Source of the DNA: an uncultured Thermogutta sp.
GTDB lineage: Bacteria; Planctomycetota; Planctomycetia; Pirellulales; Thermoguttaceae
Length of the DNA stretch: 53,440 nucleotides
Direction of reading: 5' to 3'
Assembly: GCA_937128505.1 (NCBI GenBank)
Contig: CAKZMM010000148.1
Location: forward strand, 1-53,440
Shown here one piece after another: positions 27,886 to 39,674 of this stretch. The notes under the pieces are model-generated. The model made no database searches. It saw only the letters and a list, made by a program, of their open reading frames with translations, and was not told where the DNA came from. Both the position numbers and the translations under genes were made by a program. Within the stretch, counting starts at the first letter, position 1, and every line of letters begins with the position of its first letter.

Positions 27886-29135
27886 GTTTTGACCAGCTCT
27901 CAAGCCGGGTCAAGGAAGTGCCGTTTTTTCGGCCTTCCATTACGCAAGCGGAGATTGACGAGGTGGTTGCATGTCTGCGTTCCGGTTGGTTGACGACAGG
28001 GCCGCGGGTCAAGCAGTTTGAGCAGGGTTTTGCCCAGGCTGTCGGGGCGAAGCATGCGGTTGCCGTCAACTCCTGTACTGCCGCTTTGCACCTTGCGGTG
28101 GAGGCTTTGGGACTGCGAGCCGGGCAAGTCGTGCTCGTCCCGACGCTGACTTTCGCCGCCACGGCCGAGGTGGTGCGCTATCTCGGGGGATTGCCTCTGT
28201 TGGTAGACTGCGATCCGAGGACGCTTAACCTCGACCTGAACGATGCGGCCAAAAAAATGCGCATGCTCCGGCAGGGAAAGACCCCTTTGGATCCGCGGGC
28301 CCGAGTGGTGGGAATCATTCCCGTGCATGTGGCTGGCTTTATGATGGACATGGATCAGGTGAGTCAATTCGCCGCCGAGCATGGCCTGTGGGTGGTTGAG
28401 GATGCAGCGCATGCTTTTCCGGCGGCTTATCGGCCCCATAGCCGGGCCCCTTGGCGCCGAGCAGGCGAAGGAACCGCGGCGGTGACGTGCTTTTCGTTTT
28501 ATGCCAACAAAACGATCACCACCGGTGAAGGGGGTATGGCGGTAACGGATAACCCGCAACTTGCACAGCGTATGCGGCAAATGTCCTTGCACGGTCTTTC
28601 GCAAGATGCTTGGAACCGCTACCGAGCCGCCGGCAATTGGGACTATCAGATTCTGGCCCCGGGCTATAAGTACAATCTCACCGACGTGGCGGCGGCACTC
28701 GGTATCCACCAACTGGCACGTGCCGAATACCTTCGCCAGAAACGCGCGGAGTGGGCCGCACGGTACCTGGAGAAGCTAGGATTCCTGGACGCGCTTGAGC
28801 TGCCGGGGGATGATCCGAACCGGCTGCATGCATGGCACCTCTTTGTGATCCGATTAAGGCTGGAGCGATGGACCATCGACCGGAACATCTTCTTGGGATG
28901 CTTGCGGGCAGGCGGCGTGCACGCATCGGTGCACTGGCGTCCTCTGCATTTGCATCCTTATTATCAACAGAGTTTTGGTTGGGCGCCGGAATCATGCCCC
29001 GTGGCAACCGAGATTTGGCCCCGGCTTATTAGCTTACCGCTATTTCCCGATATGAGGGCGAGCGAGCACGACCTGGTTGTTTCCCAGGTCCAGACACTCG
29101 CGAAAAAGTACGCCAGTTTGCGACAAGCCGCGTAA
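27882..29135 (+). CDS. DegT/DnrJ/EryC1/StrS family aminotransferase
   Basis: 417 residues. PLP-dependent sugar aminotransferase that makes an amino-deoxy sugar nucleotide for the polysaccharide. Visible: VPFFRPSITQAEIDEV opening, GVKHAVAVNSCTAAL-like GAKHAVAVNSCTAALHLA, VEDAAHAFPA, and the PLP lysine in FSFYANKTITTGEGGM. The C-terminal LHLHPYYQ and SLPLFPDM are typical. AAGGAAG lies before the ATG, inside the tail of the preceding repeat ORF. Last gene of the cluster. Confidence 0.93.
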   Translation: MSFDQLSSRVKEVPFFRPSITQAEIDEVVACLRSGWLTTGPRVKQFEQGFAQAVGAKHAVAVNSCTAALHLAVEALGLRAGQVVLVPTLTFAATAEVVRYLGGLPLLVDCDPRTLNLDLNDAAKKMRMLRQGKTPLDPRARVVGIIPVHVAGFMMDMDQVSQFAAEHGLWVVEDAAHAFPAAYRPHSRAPWRRAGEGTAAVTCFSFYANKTITTGEGGMAVTDNPQLAQRMRQMSLHGLSQDAWNRYRAAGNWDYQILAPGYKYNLTDVAAALGIHQLARAEYLRQKRAEWAARYLEKLGFLDALELPGDDPNRLHAWHLFVIRLRLERWTIDRNIFLGCLRAGGVHASVHWRPLHLHPYYQQSFGWAPESCPVATEIWPRLISLPLFPDMRASEHDLVVSQVQTLAKKYASLRQAA

Positions 29136-29643
29136 AAATTGCCGAGAGCTCCTTCCAGTACTGGGGGAACTTCTGCCAAGCCGGTGAGGGAGGCTCGTCC
29201 GCGGTGCCTTGGCAGCACCTCGCCGCTGGGCTCCCCACGCTTACGCAGCTTTTGCGTAGAATTGTCCGGTTAATACGAAGGAGCCCAAGGGCTCCAAACG
29301 TTTAAGCGGCTTTTGCGATGCGAGTGCGGATCGCCTTGGCGGCGAGCCGACAAGTGGGCACTGCGGCCGTTGCCGAATGCTTGTCGTGCCGGAAATAAAG
29401 TTCTTTGACCCCAAGCTTTGCCCCGAGTGCTCTACCCCGGATTTTCCCGCCTCCAAGTGATTTGCCCGCAAATGCTTTTCCCGGAAACCCAAACGAGCTT
29501 GGCGGCACGATTCGACAGGGTGTTTGAGGCGGATTGCCAAGCCCAAACACGCGCAATGTTGCCGGCATTTTGCGAAGAGAAGCAAATTCGAACGTTGGGA
29601 TAAAAGAAGTAGGGGAACAAAACACTATTGGAGGCAATCTAAA
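29136..29643. other. Spacer between the aminotransferase and the CRISPR-like array
   Basis: No gene recognised. Two hairpins stand out: TACGCA/TGCGTA around 29244-29260 and GGAGCCC AA GGGCTCC at about 29280-29295. Either may end transcription from the polysaccharide cluster, though neither has a strong U-run. Confidence 0.4.
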
Positions 29644-29854
29644 AGTTCGTCCCTATTCGCAGGGCTTAACCTGCTTGGGCCCGGGCACCGACACCGGCGG
29701 AGCAAGTTCGTCCCATTCGCAGGGCTTAACCCCAACTTGTACGTGCTCGCCCTCGCGAATGCTCCAGTTCGTCCCCATTCGCAGGGGTTAACCGGCCTGG
29801 TGGTGCACTATACAGCGCGCCGTTATAGTTCGTCCCTATTCGCAGGGCTTAACC
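29644..29854. CRISPR. Four-repeat CRISPR-like array, type I-E-like spacing, no cas genes
   Basis: Repeats at 29644-29671, 29705-29731, 29766-29793 and 29827-29854, each starting exactly 61 nt after the last. The repeat begins AGTTCGTCCC and ends GGGCTTAACC, 28 nt; repeats 1 and 4 are identical. Repeat 2 lacks one T; repeat 3 has CCCC/GGGG in place of CCCT/AGGG, keeping the stem. The three spacers (33, 34 and 33 nt) are unrelated to each other. Repeat length, 61-nt period, palindromic core and AACC end recall type I-E repeats. No cas gene is in the window, so the array is an orphan or relic. Confidence 0.75.
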
Positions 29855-30113
29855 TGAGAGAATGGAAAAAGTTTACATTTGAAATAAGCAAACGAAACCC
29901 AGGTTTTGCTGCGAGTTTTTTGACGTGGTGCCAAAGAGCCGGAATGATCGAGGAAGGTCCGTAGGGTTTGACCAATCCTTCAATTCGAGGACAAAGACTC
30001 ATGGACTCAGGGAAAGCACCTCTTAGGCGAAAATGGGGAAAGCGGTTTGTCACTTTGGCAACGCAACTGTCGTAAGTTGGTTAGCACACGTCATAAGATT
30101 TTTGCGGATAGGT

Positions 30114-30149
30114 CGTAATTCCAGAGATAAGCGTAATTCCAGAGATAAG
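30114..30149. repeat. 18-nt perfect tandem duplication
   Basis: CGTAATTCCAGAGATAAG occurs twice in a row with no mismatch. Confidence 0.9.
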
Positions 30150-30232
30150 ATTTCCGCAGATAATCCGTCGTCTCAAAAATTTGCCAATTTTTTACTTTGC
30201 GAATGTTTTTCCCGGAGTATTTTCTGCGAATT

Positions 30233-30268
30233 TTTCCCCCAAATGTGACGTTTCCCCCAAATGTTACG
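30233..30268. repeat. 18-nt tandem duplication
   Basis: TTTCCCCCAAATGTGACG followed by TTTCCCCCAAATGTTACG, one mismatch. Confidence 0.88.
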
Positions 30269-30750
30269 AAGACGGGTAATTTCGACGGACGATTTATGGC
30301 GGGAAGAGGGCGGAAGCGGGACTACGTCCTAAGCTTTAGTCAGTTAGGGGGATACGGAGCGGTGAAAGGTATAGCAATCAACGGTAGGAGGGTAGTTATT
30401 AACCGTTAGCCAAGCGCTCTTCATGAGCAGAATCGGCTGGTCAAGGATGAAAATTCGTGGTGAATCGATCCCGAAAGCTTCGATTAATCCGCTGGAAACC
30501 AAGCCCAAGGAGGGACGCCAATCGTGCGATTTACGTAAAGATGTTAACCTCAAAAAACTGATTAGCTGAAATAGTCGGTATGTCTATCGCGTAAATAGAC
30601 AATAAGCGGTAGGGCCGGTTTTTTGCCCGTAAAAATTTCGATTAACTCTAGCTTGCAGGAGGAGACAAACCGTATATTAAAAACGGGTTCGTGCACCGGG
30701 GCTCAGGGTACTTTCTATACTTTTTATCGAAGAGAACGAGAGTTTTCCTC

Positions 30751-30833
30751 GGAGGGTATGCGAATTGGTGAGCGGCCACACTGGAGATGTGGTGCCCCGA
30801 AAGGGGTTGCGGGTTCGAGTCCCGCACCCTCCG
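30751..30833 (+). tRNA. tRNA-Ser (anticodon GGA)
   Basis: 83 nt, class II. Acceptor GGAGGGT pairs with ACCCTCC, discriminator G at 30833. Anticodon stem CCACA/TGTGG with loop CTGGAGA gives anticodon GGA (30783-30785). The long variable arm GCCCC-GAAA-GGGG and T arm GCGGG-TTCGAGT-CCCGC are complete. CCA is not encoded. Confidence 0.95.
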
Positions 30834-31526
30834 CTGATTGTCGAGGGGGCGTGAGTCACCTGAGTTAGGTCCTTCCGCAAGTTCTTCTTAGGCCGTTTCA
30901 CCGTTCCGCCGTTCCAGAAATTTCCTCGCTTGGGGCGGGCAGATTTGTCTGCTTGGGGGAGCGGAGTTGACCGCTTTGCACGATAGGCGGCATTCGGGGG
31001 CAGAAATCGGCAGCGGATCAGCAACAAACAGGAACGGGTAGGCAAGAAAGACAAACAATTAAATCGAATTAAATCGAGAGAAATCGCACACCAGGTGTCA
31101 AAAAACGTAAAGAACGAACGAATAACGATTAAGACCTGCGAATCTAAGAGAAAGCCGCGGGCGTTTTGACCTGCATTCAAGATCTTATAGAATGCTGCGG
31201 GGTGGATAACGTCCGATTATAGAGGCATCTTTGAAGGTTATTGAGGCACTTTATAGGTGCGCGTTTGTGGTAAAACGGGCGTACCAAAGCCCTTTATCTG
31301 AAAGTGGCACCATTAAACCTTTAAAGCGGCGCTCATCATAAACAGGCGGCCGGGGGAAAACCCGGGTAATGGAAGGTTTCAAAGATAGAAGCTATCCTTG
31401 TAGGGTGACAGGATTTCAGATCATAAAATAGTGTAGGGTGACAGGATTTCAGGTCACAAAAGAATTTTAGGGGGTAAAAATTTAGGAGCCGGGAGGCGGA
31501 GTTGCCGAAAAAATTTTTCGGGGGAC
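30834..31526. other. Spacer upstream of the rRNA promoter; no 16S
   Basis: No gene recognised and no 16S 3' end (anti-SD CACCTCCTTT is absent). A 33-nt duplication is at 31399-31464. Confidence 0.55.
31399..31464. repeat. 33-nt tandem duplication
   Basis: TGTAGGGTGACAGGATTTCA starts at 31399 and 31432; the rest of each unit differs at a few bases. Confidence 0.85.
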
Positions 31527-31554
31527 TTGCCTCGGAATTTTAAAGCGATATAGT
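31527..31554 (+). promoter_or_regulatory. Candidate 23S-5S rRNA promoter
   Basis: TTGCCT (31527-31532), 16-nt spacer, TATAGT (31549-31554), about 450 nt before mature 23S. It lies in an AT-rich stretch. Pattern-based only. Confidence 0.4.
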
Positions 31555-31718
31555 TTAAATTGGCGACGGTGATTAAAGGCCGTTTCGCCGAAGAATCAGG
31601 CGAGAAATTCAGCCGAAAATCGGATCCCGGTAGGGGTTGACCGGCTGAAAAGCCTCAAGTAAAGTTAAGGCTTCCGACTGGGGCGAGTGCCTCGCGTAAT
31701 AGGTCGGGGGCGAAGCAA

Positions 31719-31732
31719 GGTCTTTGACAATT
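31719..31732 (+). promoter_or_regulatory. BoxA-like antitermination element
   Basis: GGTCTTTGACAATT in the rRNA leader closely matches bacterial rRNA boxA (GCTCTTTAACAA type), which recruits NusB/NusE for antitermination. Confidence 0.55.
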
Positions 31733-31995
31733 CGGGATTGGCGGAAGTGGCATCCGAGCGGTAGCACGAGAAGCGTCCTCGGACGCGACCCGGGCTACCG
31801 AGCGCCAAGCCGGTCGGAACGGCGGCATCATGCGTCGGCCGATCGGTTGTGGTCTAGGGTCTCACCATGCGTAGCCTCTCCACGTGCACGGCGAAAGTCG
31901 TTGTGGTGGGAGAGGCGCCGGAGTGTAGGAGCGTTTGGACCAAGGCTGTTGGGGGCTGATCTCCGAAATGGAGAGAAGGGTTCCTAACAGCGGAC

Positions 31996-32004
31996 GATTC
32001 ATGT

Positions 32005-32012
<8 letters not shown>
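31996..32012 (+). other. 5' arm of the 23S processing stem
   Basis: GATTCATGTGGCCAAGC is perfectly complementary over 17 nt to GCTTGGCCACATGAATC at 34949-34965. It brings the two ends of pre-23S together, as for RNase III processing. Confidence 0.85.
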
Positions 32013-34957
<2,945 letters not shown>

Positions 34958-35155
34958 CATGAATCCTCGGCTGTTCGGGCCCTTCGGCCCCTGAATAGCC
35001 ATGGTTACTATCCTGGACCTGGCCCTCGGGGCCACTTCTGCCCAAGACCGATGTCGACTTTAGGCTATTCCGCTCCTTACCCAATATCACCCCAGTTGTG
35101 CGGCCACCCCGCGCGAAGCGGCTCATGCCTGAAACGAATTGGCATGACCGCTTTT
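34958..35155 (+). other. 23S-5S spacer
   Basis: 198 bp without a tRNA. It contains hairpins around 34970-35000 (GGCTGTTCGGGCC with its partner) and CATGCC/GGCATG at 35124-35146, likely processing structures. Confidence 0.6.
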
Positions 35156-35264
35156 TTCCGGTGACGATATCGGAAAGGCCACACCCGTTCCCATCCCGAA
35201 CACGGTCGTTAAGCTTTCCGAGCCGATGGTAGTGCAACAAACGCGAGAGTAGGTGTTGCCGGAA
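35156..35264 (+). rRNA. rrf: 5S ribosomal RNA
   Basis: About 109 nt. Helix I pairs TTCCGG with CCGGAA at the ends. Internal CACACCCGTTCCCATCCCGA and CGAGAGTAGGTG are standard 5S landmarks. Ends are set by the helix and may be off by a few nt. Confidence 0.93.
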
Positions 35265-35275
35265 CTAATTCACCT

Positions 35276-35315
35276 GGCCCCTGAGGTTCCCCCCAGCCTC
35301 AGGGGCCTATTTTTT
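35276..35315 (+). terminator. Rho-independent terminator of the rRNA unit
   Basis: Perfect 11-bp stem GGCCCCTGAGG / CCTCAGGGGCC with a 10-nt loop, followed by TATTTTTT. Lies 11 nt after 5S. Confidence 0.93.
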
Positions 35316-35534
35316 GCGCACGGCGCTATCCCCAACTCGGGTGCCCGAAGTCTTTCCCATCCACTGGGTGCTTTTTGCTTTGCGACGCTTCGGCACTTCG
35401 TGCACCCCAGATTATGCCCATAAAGCCCTAGGCGTTTGCGATCGGCCGGAGATCCCGCCCAAATTCACGCACCGCTGGATCGCCCCGCTCCCATCAAGAC
35501 CTTCCCCCCTTTCTTTAATCCTTCACTCTGAAGA

Positions 35535-35724
35535 TTGAATATGGAAGAGATCAGCAAAGATGCAGGAGACTAGCGAACGTACAACAGATTGGTGAACATG
35601 CAGCAGTTTAGTGAAGATCCAAGAGCTTGGTGGAGGTGCAAGGGATTAGTGGAGATGCAAGAGATTGGTGGAGGTACAAGACATTATTGGAGGTGCAATG
35701 AATTAGTGCACGTGAAAAGGATTA
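35535..35724. repeat. 19-nt tandem repeat, about ten units in exact phase
   Basis: Consensus near AGATTAGTGGAGGTGCAAG. The GTGG-like core falls at 35535, 35554, 35573, 35592, 35611, 35630, 35649, 35668, 35687 and 35706, always 19 nt apart. Outer units are the most diverged, central ones the most alike. Confidence 0.9.
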
Positions 35725-35855
35725 AGGAAAATGGAGGAGAATGGAGGAAATTAGTTAAGGCAGATAGATTAGTGAAGAGGCAAGAGATAAGTAAAAATAC
35801 ACGAAACTGAAGACACCGAAAGATGGAAAGACAGTACAAGGTAATTGAAGCTCTC

Positions 35856-35874
35856 TTTTGAAACGGTTTCAAAA
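35856..35874. promoter_or_regulatory. 19-nt palindrome, possible operator
   Basis: TTTTGAAAC G GTTTCAAAA, perfect 9-nt arms around one base. It resembles a repressor operator but could also be an A/T-flanked terminator for either strand. No adjacent regulator gene supports a choice. Confidence 0.35.
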
Positions 35875-35959
35875 TGCTTTAGGGCTTCAAAAAAACCTTC
35901 CGTATGGGAGGACCGCGCCTCACGCGAAGTGTTTCAAAGGCGACAGTGAGAGCAGTTTG

Positions 35960-36376
35960 CTACAAATCCACAATCACTTCCCCCCGCCAATCGCCCAGGA
36001 GCGTCTTTTCCACCCGCAAACCATGATAAGTAACCGCCTTAACTTCCATGTGACCTTCGTGCCGGGTCGGATCGAAATTCTCACCCCTAGCGGTCGCCGA
36101 AAGACGTGTTCCCTCGATCGCGACGTCGAATTCCCGCAGGACAATCCGATTGCGGTCGAAAACGTAAAGAAGCTCCGCCAACCAATCGTAGAAAAGATCT
36201 TCTAGTTTCCCCGCGGAAAGACGAAAGTGTACCACCCGCTCCAGCCGCACTTCTTCCAAGTTAGCGAACATCGCCTTAAAGAGCGCTTCGGCTGCCTCGC
36301 AGAAAAGCTCTTCCAAACTCGAGGCCCATACTCGAATTCCAAGGTCCGCGGTGTGCTCGAAGTATTCGTACCCCAT
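35960..36376 (-). CDS. Archease family protein
   Basis: 138 residues, full length. Archease activates the RNA ligase RtcB by helping GMP transfer, in tRNA or RNA repair. The family start YEYFEHTADLGIRVWA, the AEALFKAMF helix, the LLYVFD strand and KAVTYHGLRVE near the end are all clear. No rtcB gene lies beside it in this window, unlike in many genomes. Start ATG at 36376 is set by the conserved opening. Confidence 0.92.
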   Translation of the reverse strand: MGYEYFEHTADLGIRVWASSLEELFCEAAEALFKAMFANLEEVRLERVVHFRLSAGKLEDLFYDWLAELLYVFDRNRIVLREFDVAIEGTRLSATARGENFDPTRHEGHMEVKAVTYHGLRVEKTLLGDWRGEVIVDL

Positions 36377-36841
36377 CGGCGCGTCGACTCCGTTCGTTTC
36401 TGGCGGCCTTGAGGAGCCTAAGCTTGGATGGTTGCCCAGGGCCCAGGAGCCCGTGTACGTTGCTGTTTTACGATCTAGAGTATTTTCACCGGAAAAATCC
36501 TCGGTACAAGCTCCCAGTGGGTATCCTCCGTACTTTTGCCCTCACAGAAAAGCCCATTTCGTAACTACCTTAGTAGTTCGTTTAAACGAGTAAGGCATCG
36601 TTCGAGCTTTACTGAGATTTCGTTCTCGCAAGAAAAGCGGGCCGAGGCTTAGAGGTGATCCATCCTGCCCCCCGCGATCCTCCGCTCTACTTTCCTCAAG
36701 TCATTTTTTGTAAATCGTGCCCCTTTTGTTAATCGTGCCCCGCAGTGATCGATTTAGTGTGATTACATGATCATCCCTTTTACTTTCGTCACAGGTGTCA
36801 GCCCGAAGCCTGCGCGGCGTCGCTTTCGTCAGGTTGCGTTC
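36377..36841. other. Spacer, no gene recognised
   Basis: 465 bp between the stop of the large secreted protein and archease. It holds an 18-nt duplication at 36713-36741. Confidence 0.45.
36713..36741. repeat. 18-nt spaced duplication
   Basis: AATCGTGCCCC occurs at 36713 and 36731, flanked by similar T-rich sequence. Confidence 0.75.
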
Positions 36842-39316
36842 CTAGTTTTCGACGAGGCCGTCCACCAAGTGACCCAAGGGGGAAATGGTACGACCATCCG
36901 GCATGCGGTACGGGGTATCGCCGAAATTCACCGTAACCACCACGCCATTGGCGAAGCGGGTTTGTTGGACGCAATGATCCGTGGTGAGCCACTCGTGCGA
37001 GAGCATCTCCACGTACCCCGTAGCCCGAGCAACCGGCGTGGCGACCTGATAACTCCGCAGGAAACGATCCCGGTTTTTCGCCCACAACGCGCGGTCAAAC
37101 ATGAACATGGGTGGCGTCCCGTAGAGGGCGTTCCACAGGTCGCGGCGGTCCCAAACGGCGGGCAGCTTGTTGTTGTAGTCGCCCCAATACCACTGAGCGA
37201 CCACACAATCGTGGTACACTAGCTCCCATAGCGGCAGGCGGTAATAGTGCCCGGTTTGAAATTTTGCCACCCGCTCCGGCACTTCTTCCCAAATTCGCTG
37301 CATATTGCGTCCTGCGTCCGGGATCCGATATGGCCCTAAGCTAAGCATCCCTTCGAAGTAATGCACAAACGGTACCGCCGCATCGTGTCCCGTTTCGCTC
37401 CCGACGACCAGTCCGCATTCTTCGCCGACAAACCGCAGCAATTGCATCTTCCAATAGCGGCTTTCGGAGCGGGTCATGGGATGATCCAAGTGATAGCACT
37501 CCCTCCAAGGCGACGCGGTTGTCGTATCGATGAAGCGACAACGATAAGGATGGGTCTGGAGCTCCGGCACGATCCGTTTCCGCGCGTAGTCGACCGCTCT
37601 GCGGTCGCACAACACATTGCATGCGTACCAGGTGCCGTCCCGGCCCTGAACTTCCCAGCCGCGGATCAGACTCCCCCCCGCATCCACGATCAAATCGTGC
37701 GGCCAAGCTTCCGTGGGCCAATCGGAGTGCACCCCGCGGAGTTTCGGAAAATTCTCGGGATTCATCACATCTTGGTAGATGTCGTAACGGCTTGTCAAGA
37801 TCCCCATTTCGTTAAGCTGACGTATCTGGCCCGGCGTAGCGCGATTGCTCCAAAGAATTCGGCGGATTCCCGCTTGTTGAAGTTCCCGGCACAACGAAAC
37901 AGGGTCTTTGTCCCAACACCAAATGTTCACCGCTCCGATGAGCAGGTCCACATGCGGATTTGCCTTCCGCTTTTCCGCCAGAGTTTTAAAAAGTCCTGTC
38001 GCCTGTGCATGCTTCCGATATCGCTTGCACATGGCGACGTAGCCCCCATCATCGAGGACAACAAATCGCAATCGCCTTGCCGGTCCGAACATTCCTTTTT
38101 GCGGTAACCATCGCGGGGCTAAGCAAAGCAATCCGTCGCGTTTGGGGATGCTGACTACCGCATCGTCCGGCGTCTCAACGATCGCCATTAACCCCTGGCG
38201 GCCATCGGTAATCCCCCACCATGCCATGCACAGTCCATGACCGCCAAAAAGGTGGTACTCCATGGGCGACAAGCTTTCATCATCTACCGGATAACTGATT
38301 CCCTCATTAACCGGCAGGATCAAAATTTCTCCTTTGCGAGAAGTTAATTCGCCCGGAAAACTGAATCGGTTTTTTAGCTCCCCCGCACCCTGCAACTCCA
38401 AAAGGACTTCCGGGGCATCCTCCGCCAAGCTTATCCGATAACTCATCCGTTGTAGCGTCCGCACATAAAGCAAGTCACCCTCAAGAACCGTTTTATCACC
38501 TCGGGCAGAAAGCACGATGAAATCTTCTAGTGCCTTTGTTTCCCAAACCCGGGAATTCTTAGGGCTGCGAAAACTGAATCGGCCGTCTTTTGGTCGGAAG
38601 GTCACCGCGATGTTCTCGTTGTTCAGAAGCGTTTCCGCAGGCAAGTCGCGCTCACGGAGTGCTGCCAGGTTTCCGGCCCGAACCAACCGCACATCGTCCA
38701 CCCAAACTTTCGTCGGACCGTTACCCGTTACCCGCGGCAGAAGCGTGTCGGTTCCCTCCGGAATCAAGAACTGGGTTTTCACCTCGCGCCAGCCAGTGGT
38801 TTGCTCGGCCGAAACGCCCCCGTAAAACCAATCAAGGACTTTCTTTACCCGGTCGCGGAGCACCACCGCTAGGGCTGCGTCCCCTTCCCCTTCGACCCAA
38901 AGCCAAGCCGATAGCTCGTAGATTTCGCCGGGACTTACCCGCAGCTCTTGCGCCAAACCAAAACTCCAATCCCGCTGACCCCGGTGCTCGATTCGGACCG
39001 CTTGACGGCCCGAGTGGTATCGGTCGCGATCAAGCGTAAGATCGCCCGACTGCGGTGCCCGCGTCCAGAGAGGCGCCCACCCCTCCGTGCCGGTCTCAAA
39101 ACCCGTTTCCAGCAGAACCTCGCCATCATTACCAGCTGCAATATTACCAGCTGCAAAGGTTACACCTCTACCGGCTATCCCTAAAATTATCGCCCCTAAC
39201 GACGCGATTAAGGTCGCAAGCCCAAACCGATCGTCTCGGCCCAAAAGCGTTCCCCCTTGAGGACCCTGCAACTTTTGTCTCCCGTCCTGTTCCACAGTCT
39301 TGGAGGAGAGTAGCAT
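36842..39316 (-). CDS. Large secreted glycoside-hydrolase-like protein (GH101/DUF5696-like)
   Basis: 824 residues from the ATG at 39316, which has AAGGAG 9 nt upstream; the ORF extends 43 codons further but without such a site. A hydrophobic export segment (FGLATLIASLGAIILGIAG) is followed by a jelly-roll module at about 60-220 (FETGTEGWAPLW ... VWVDDVRLV), typical of carbohydrate binding. The remainder resembles a TIM-barrel hydrolase with SRYDIYQDVMNPENFP, FIDTTTASPWRECY and GSETGHDAAVPF as possible active-site strands. I place it near GH101/DUF5696 by general look only. Probably degrades an external glycan. Confidence 0.65.
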   Translation of the reverse strand: MLLSSKTVEQDGRQKLQGPQGGTLLGRDDRFGLATLIASLGAIILGIAGRGVTFAAGNIAAGNDGEVLLETGFETGTEGWAPLWTRAPQSGDLTLDRDRYHSGRQAVRIEHRGQRDWSFGLAQELRVSPGEIYELSAWLWVEGEGDAALAVVLRDRVKKVLDWFYGGVSAEQTTGWREVKTQFLIPEGTDTLLPRVTGNGPTKVWVDDVRLVRAGNLAALRERDLPAETLLNNENIAVTFRPKDGRFSFRSPKNSRVWETKALEDFIVLSARGDKTVLEGDLLYVRTLQRMSYRISLAEDAPEVLLELQGAGELKNRFSFPGELTSRKGEILILPVNEGISYPVDDESLSPMEYHLFGGHGLCMAWWGITDGRQGLMAIVETPDDAVVSIPKRDGLLCLAPRWLPQKGMFGPARRLRFVVLDDGGYVAMCKRYRKHAQATGLFKTLAEKRKANPHVDLLIGAVNIWCWDKDPVSLCRELQQAGIRRILWSNRATPGQIRQLNEMGILTSRYDIYQDVMNPENFPKLRGVHSDWPTEAWPHDLIVDAGGSLIRGWEVQGRDGTWYACNVLCDRRAVDYARKRIVPELQTHPYRCRFIDTTTASPWRECYHLDHPMTRSESRYWKMQLLRFVGEECGLVVGSETGHDAAVPFVHYFEGMLSLGPYRIPDAGRNMQRIWEEVPERVAKFQTGHYYRLPLWELVYHDCVVAQWYWGDYNNKLPAVWDRRDLWNALYGTPPMFMFDRALWAKNRDRFLRSYQVATPVARATGYVEMLSHEWLTTDHCVQQTRFANGVVVTVNFGDTPYRMPDGRTISPLGHLVDGLVEN

Positions 39317-39674
39317 CTTTTTGCGCTCCTTTGTGTCACAGCGTCGATGGATTGCCTTTGTCTTAAAGCATCGATTGGTTAAACGCGGATAATGCCGCCT
39401 TTGCGGGTGGGGTTCGTCTCGAAAGTCGCGTTCACGCTCCTTCAAAACCGGCGGTTTTTTCCGGAGCCTCTTGCAACGTGCAGATAAAAACGGAGGGAGT
39501 TACGTTTTTTTAAGCGCGGGCTGCATCTTTTTCAATCGCCGGCCGCACGTTCTCACGGCTCCAAGCGGCTCGCCCGGATCCTACGCACCAAGCTCAAACG
39601 AAGCTCAAAACCGGCGGTTCAAACCCGGACTCTGCCACGTAAGCAGCGGTCCCCGGGCCTTTCTACCACGGCCG
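39317..39674. other. Spacer between the GH-like gene and the SDR gene
   Basis: 358 bp without a recognised gene. TCAAAACCGGCGGTT occurs twice (about 39442 and 39606). The first copy continues into a T-run on the plus strand. Confidence 0.4.

Larger units (their letters stand above)
29855..30750. other. Spacer between the array and tRNA-Ser, no gene recognised
   Basis: About 900 bp, AT-rich in parts. Two 18-nt tandem duplications lie at 30114-30149 and 30233-30268. A TATACT box at 30716-30721, 30 nt before the tRNA, is a plausible -10 element, but no good -35 is seen. Confidence 0.45.
35316..35959. other. Spacer with a 19-nt repeat and a palindrome
   Basis: No gene recognised. A ten-unit 19-nt array (35535-35724) is followed by a 19-nt palindrome at 35856-35874, just beyond the 3' end of the archease gene. 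Confidence 0.5.

Noticed and set aside
29524-29964. 146-codon ORF crossing the CRISPR-like array with a repeated SSLFAGLNL peptide
   Set aside because: The peptide repeat is just the DNA repeat read in one frame, and 61 nt is not a multiple of three, so later copies fall in other frames.
30834-32004. A 16S gene or 16S 3' end upstream of 23S
   Set aside because: No 16S landmarks or anti-Shine-Dalgarno end are present in this stretch.
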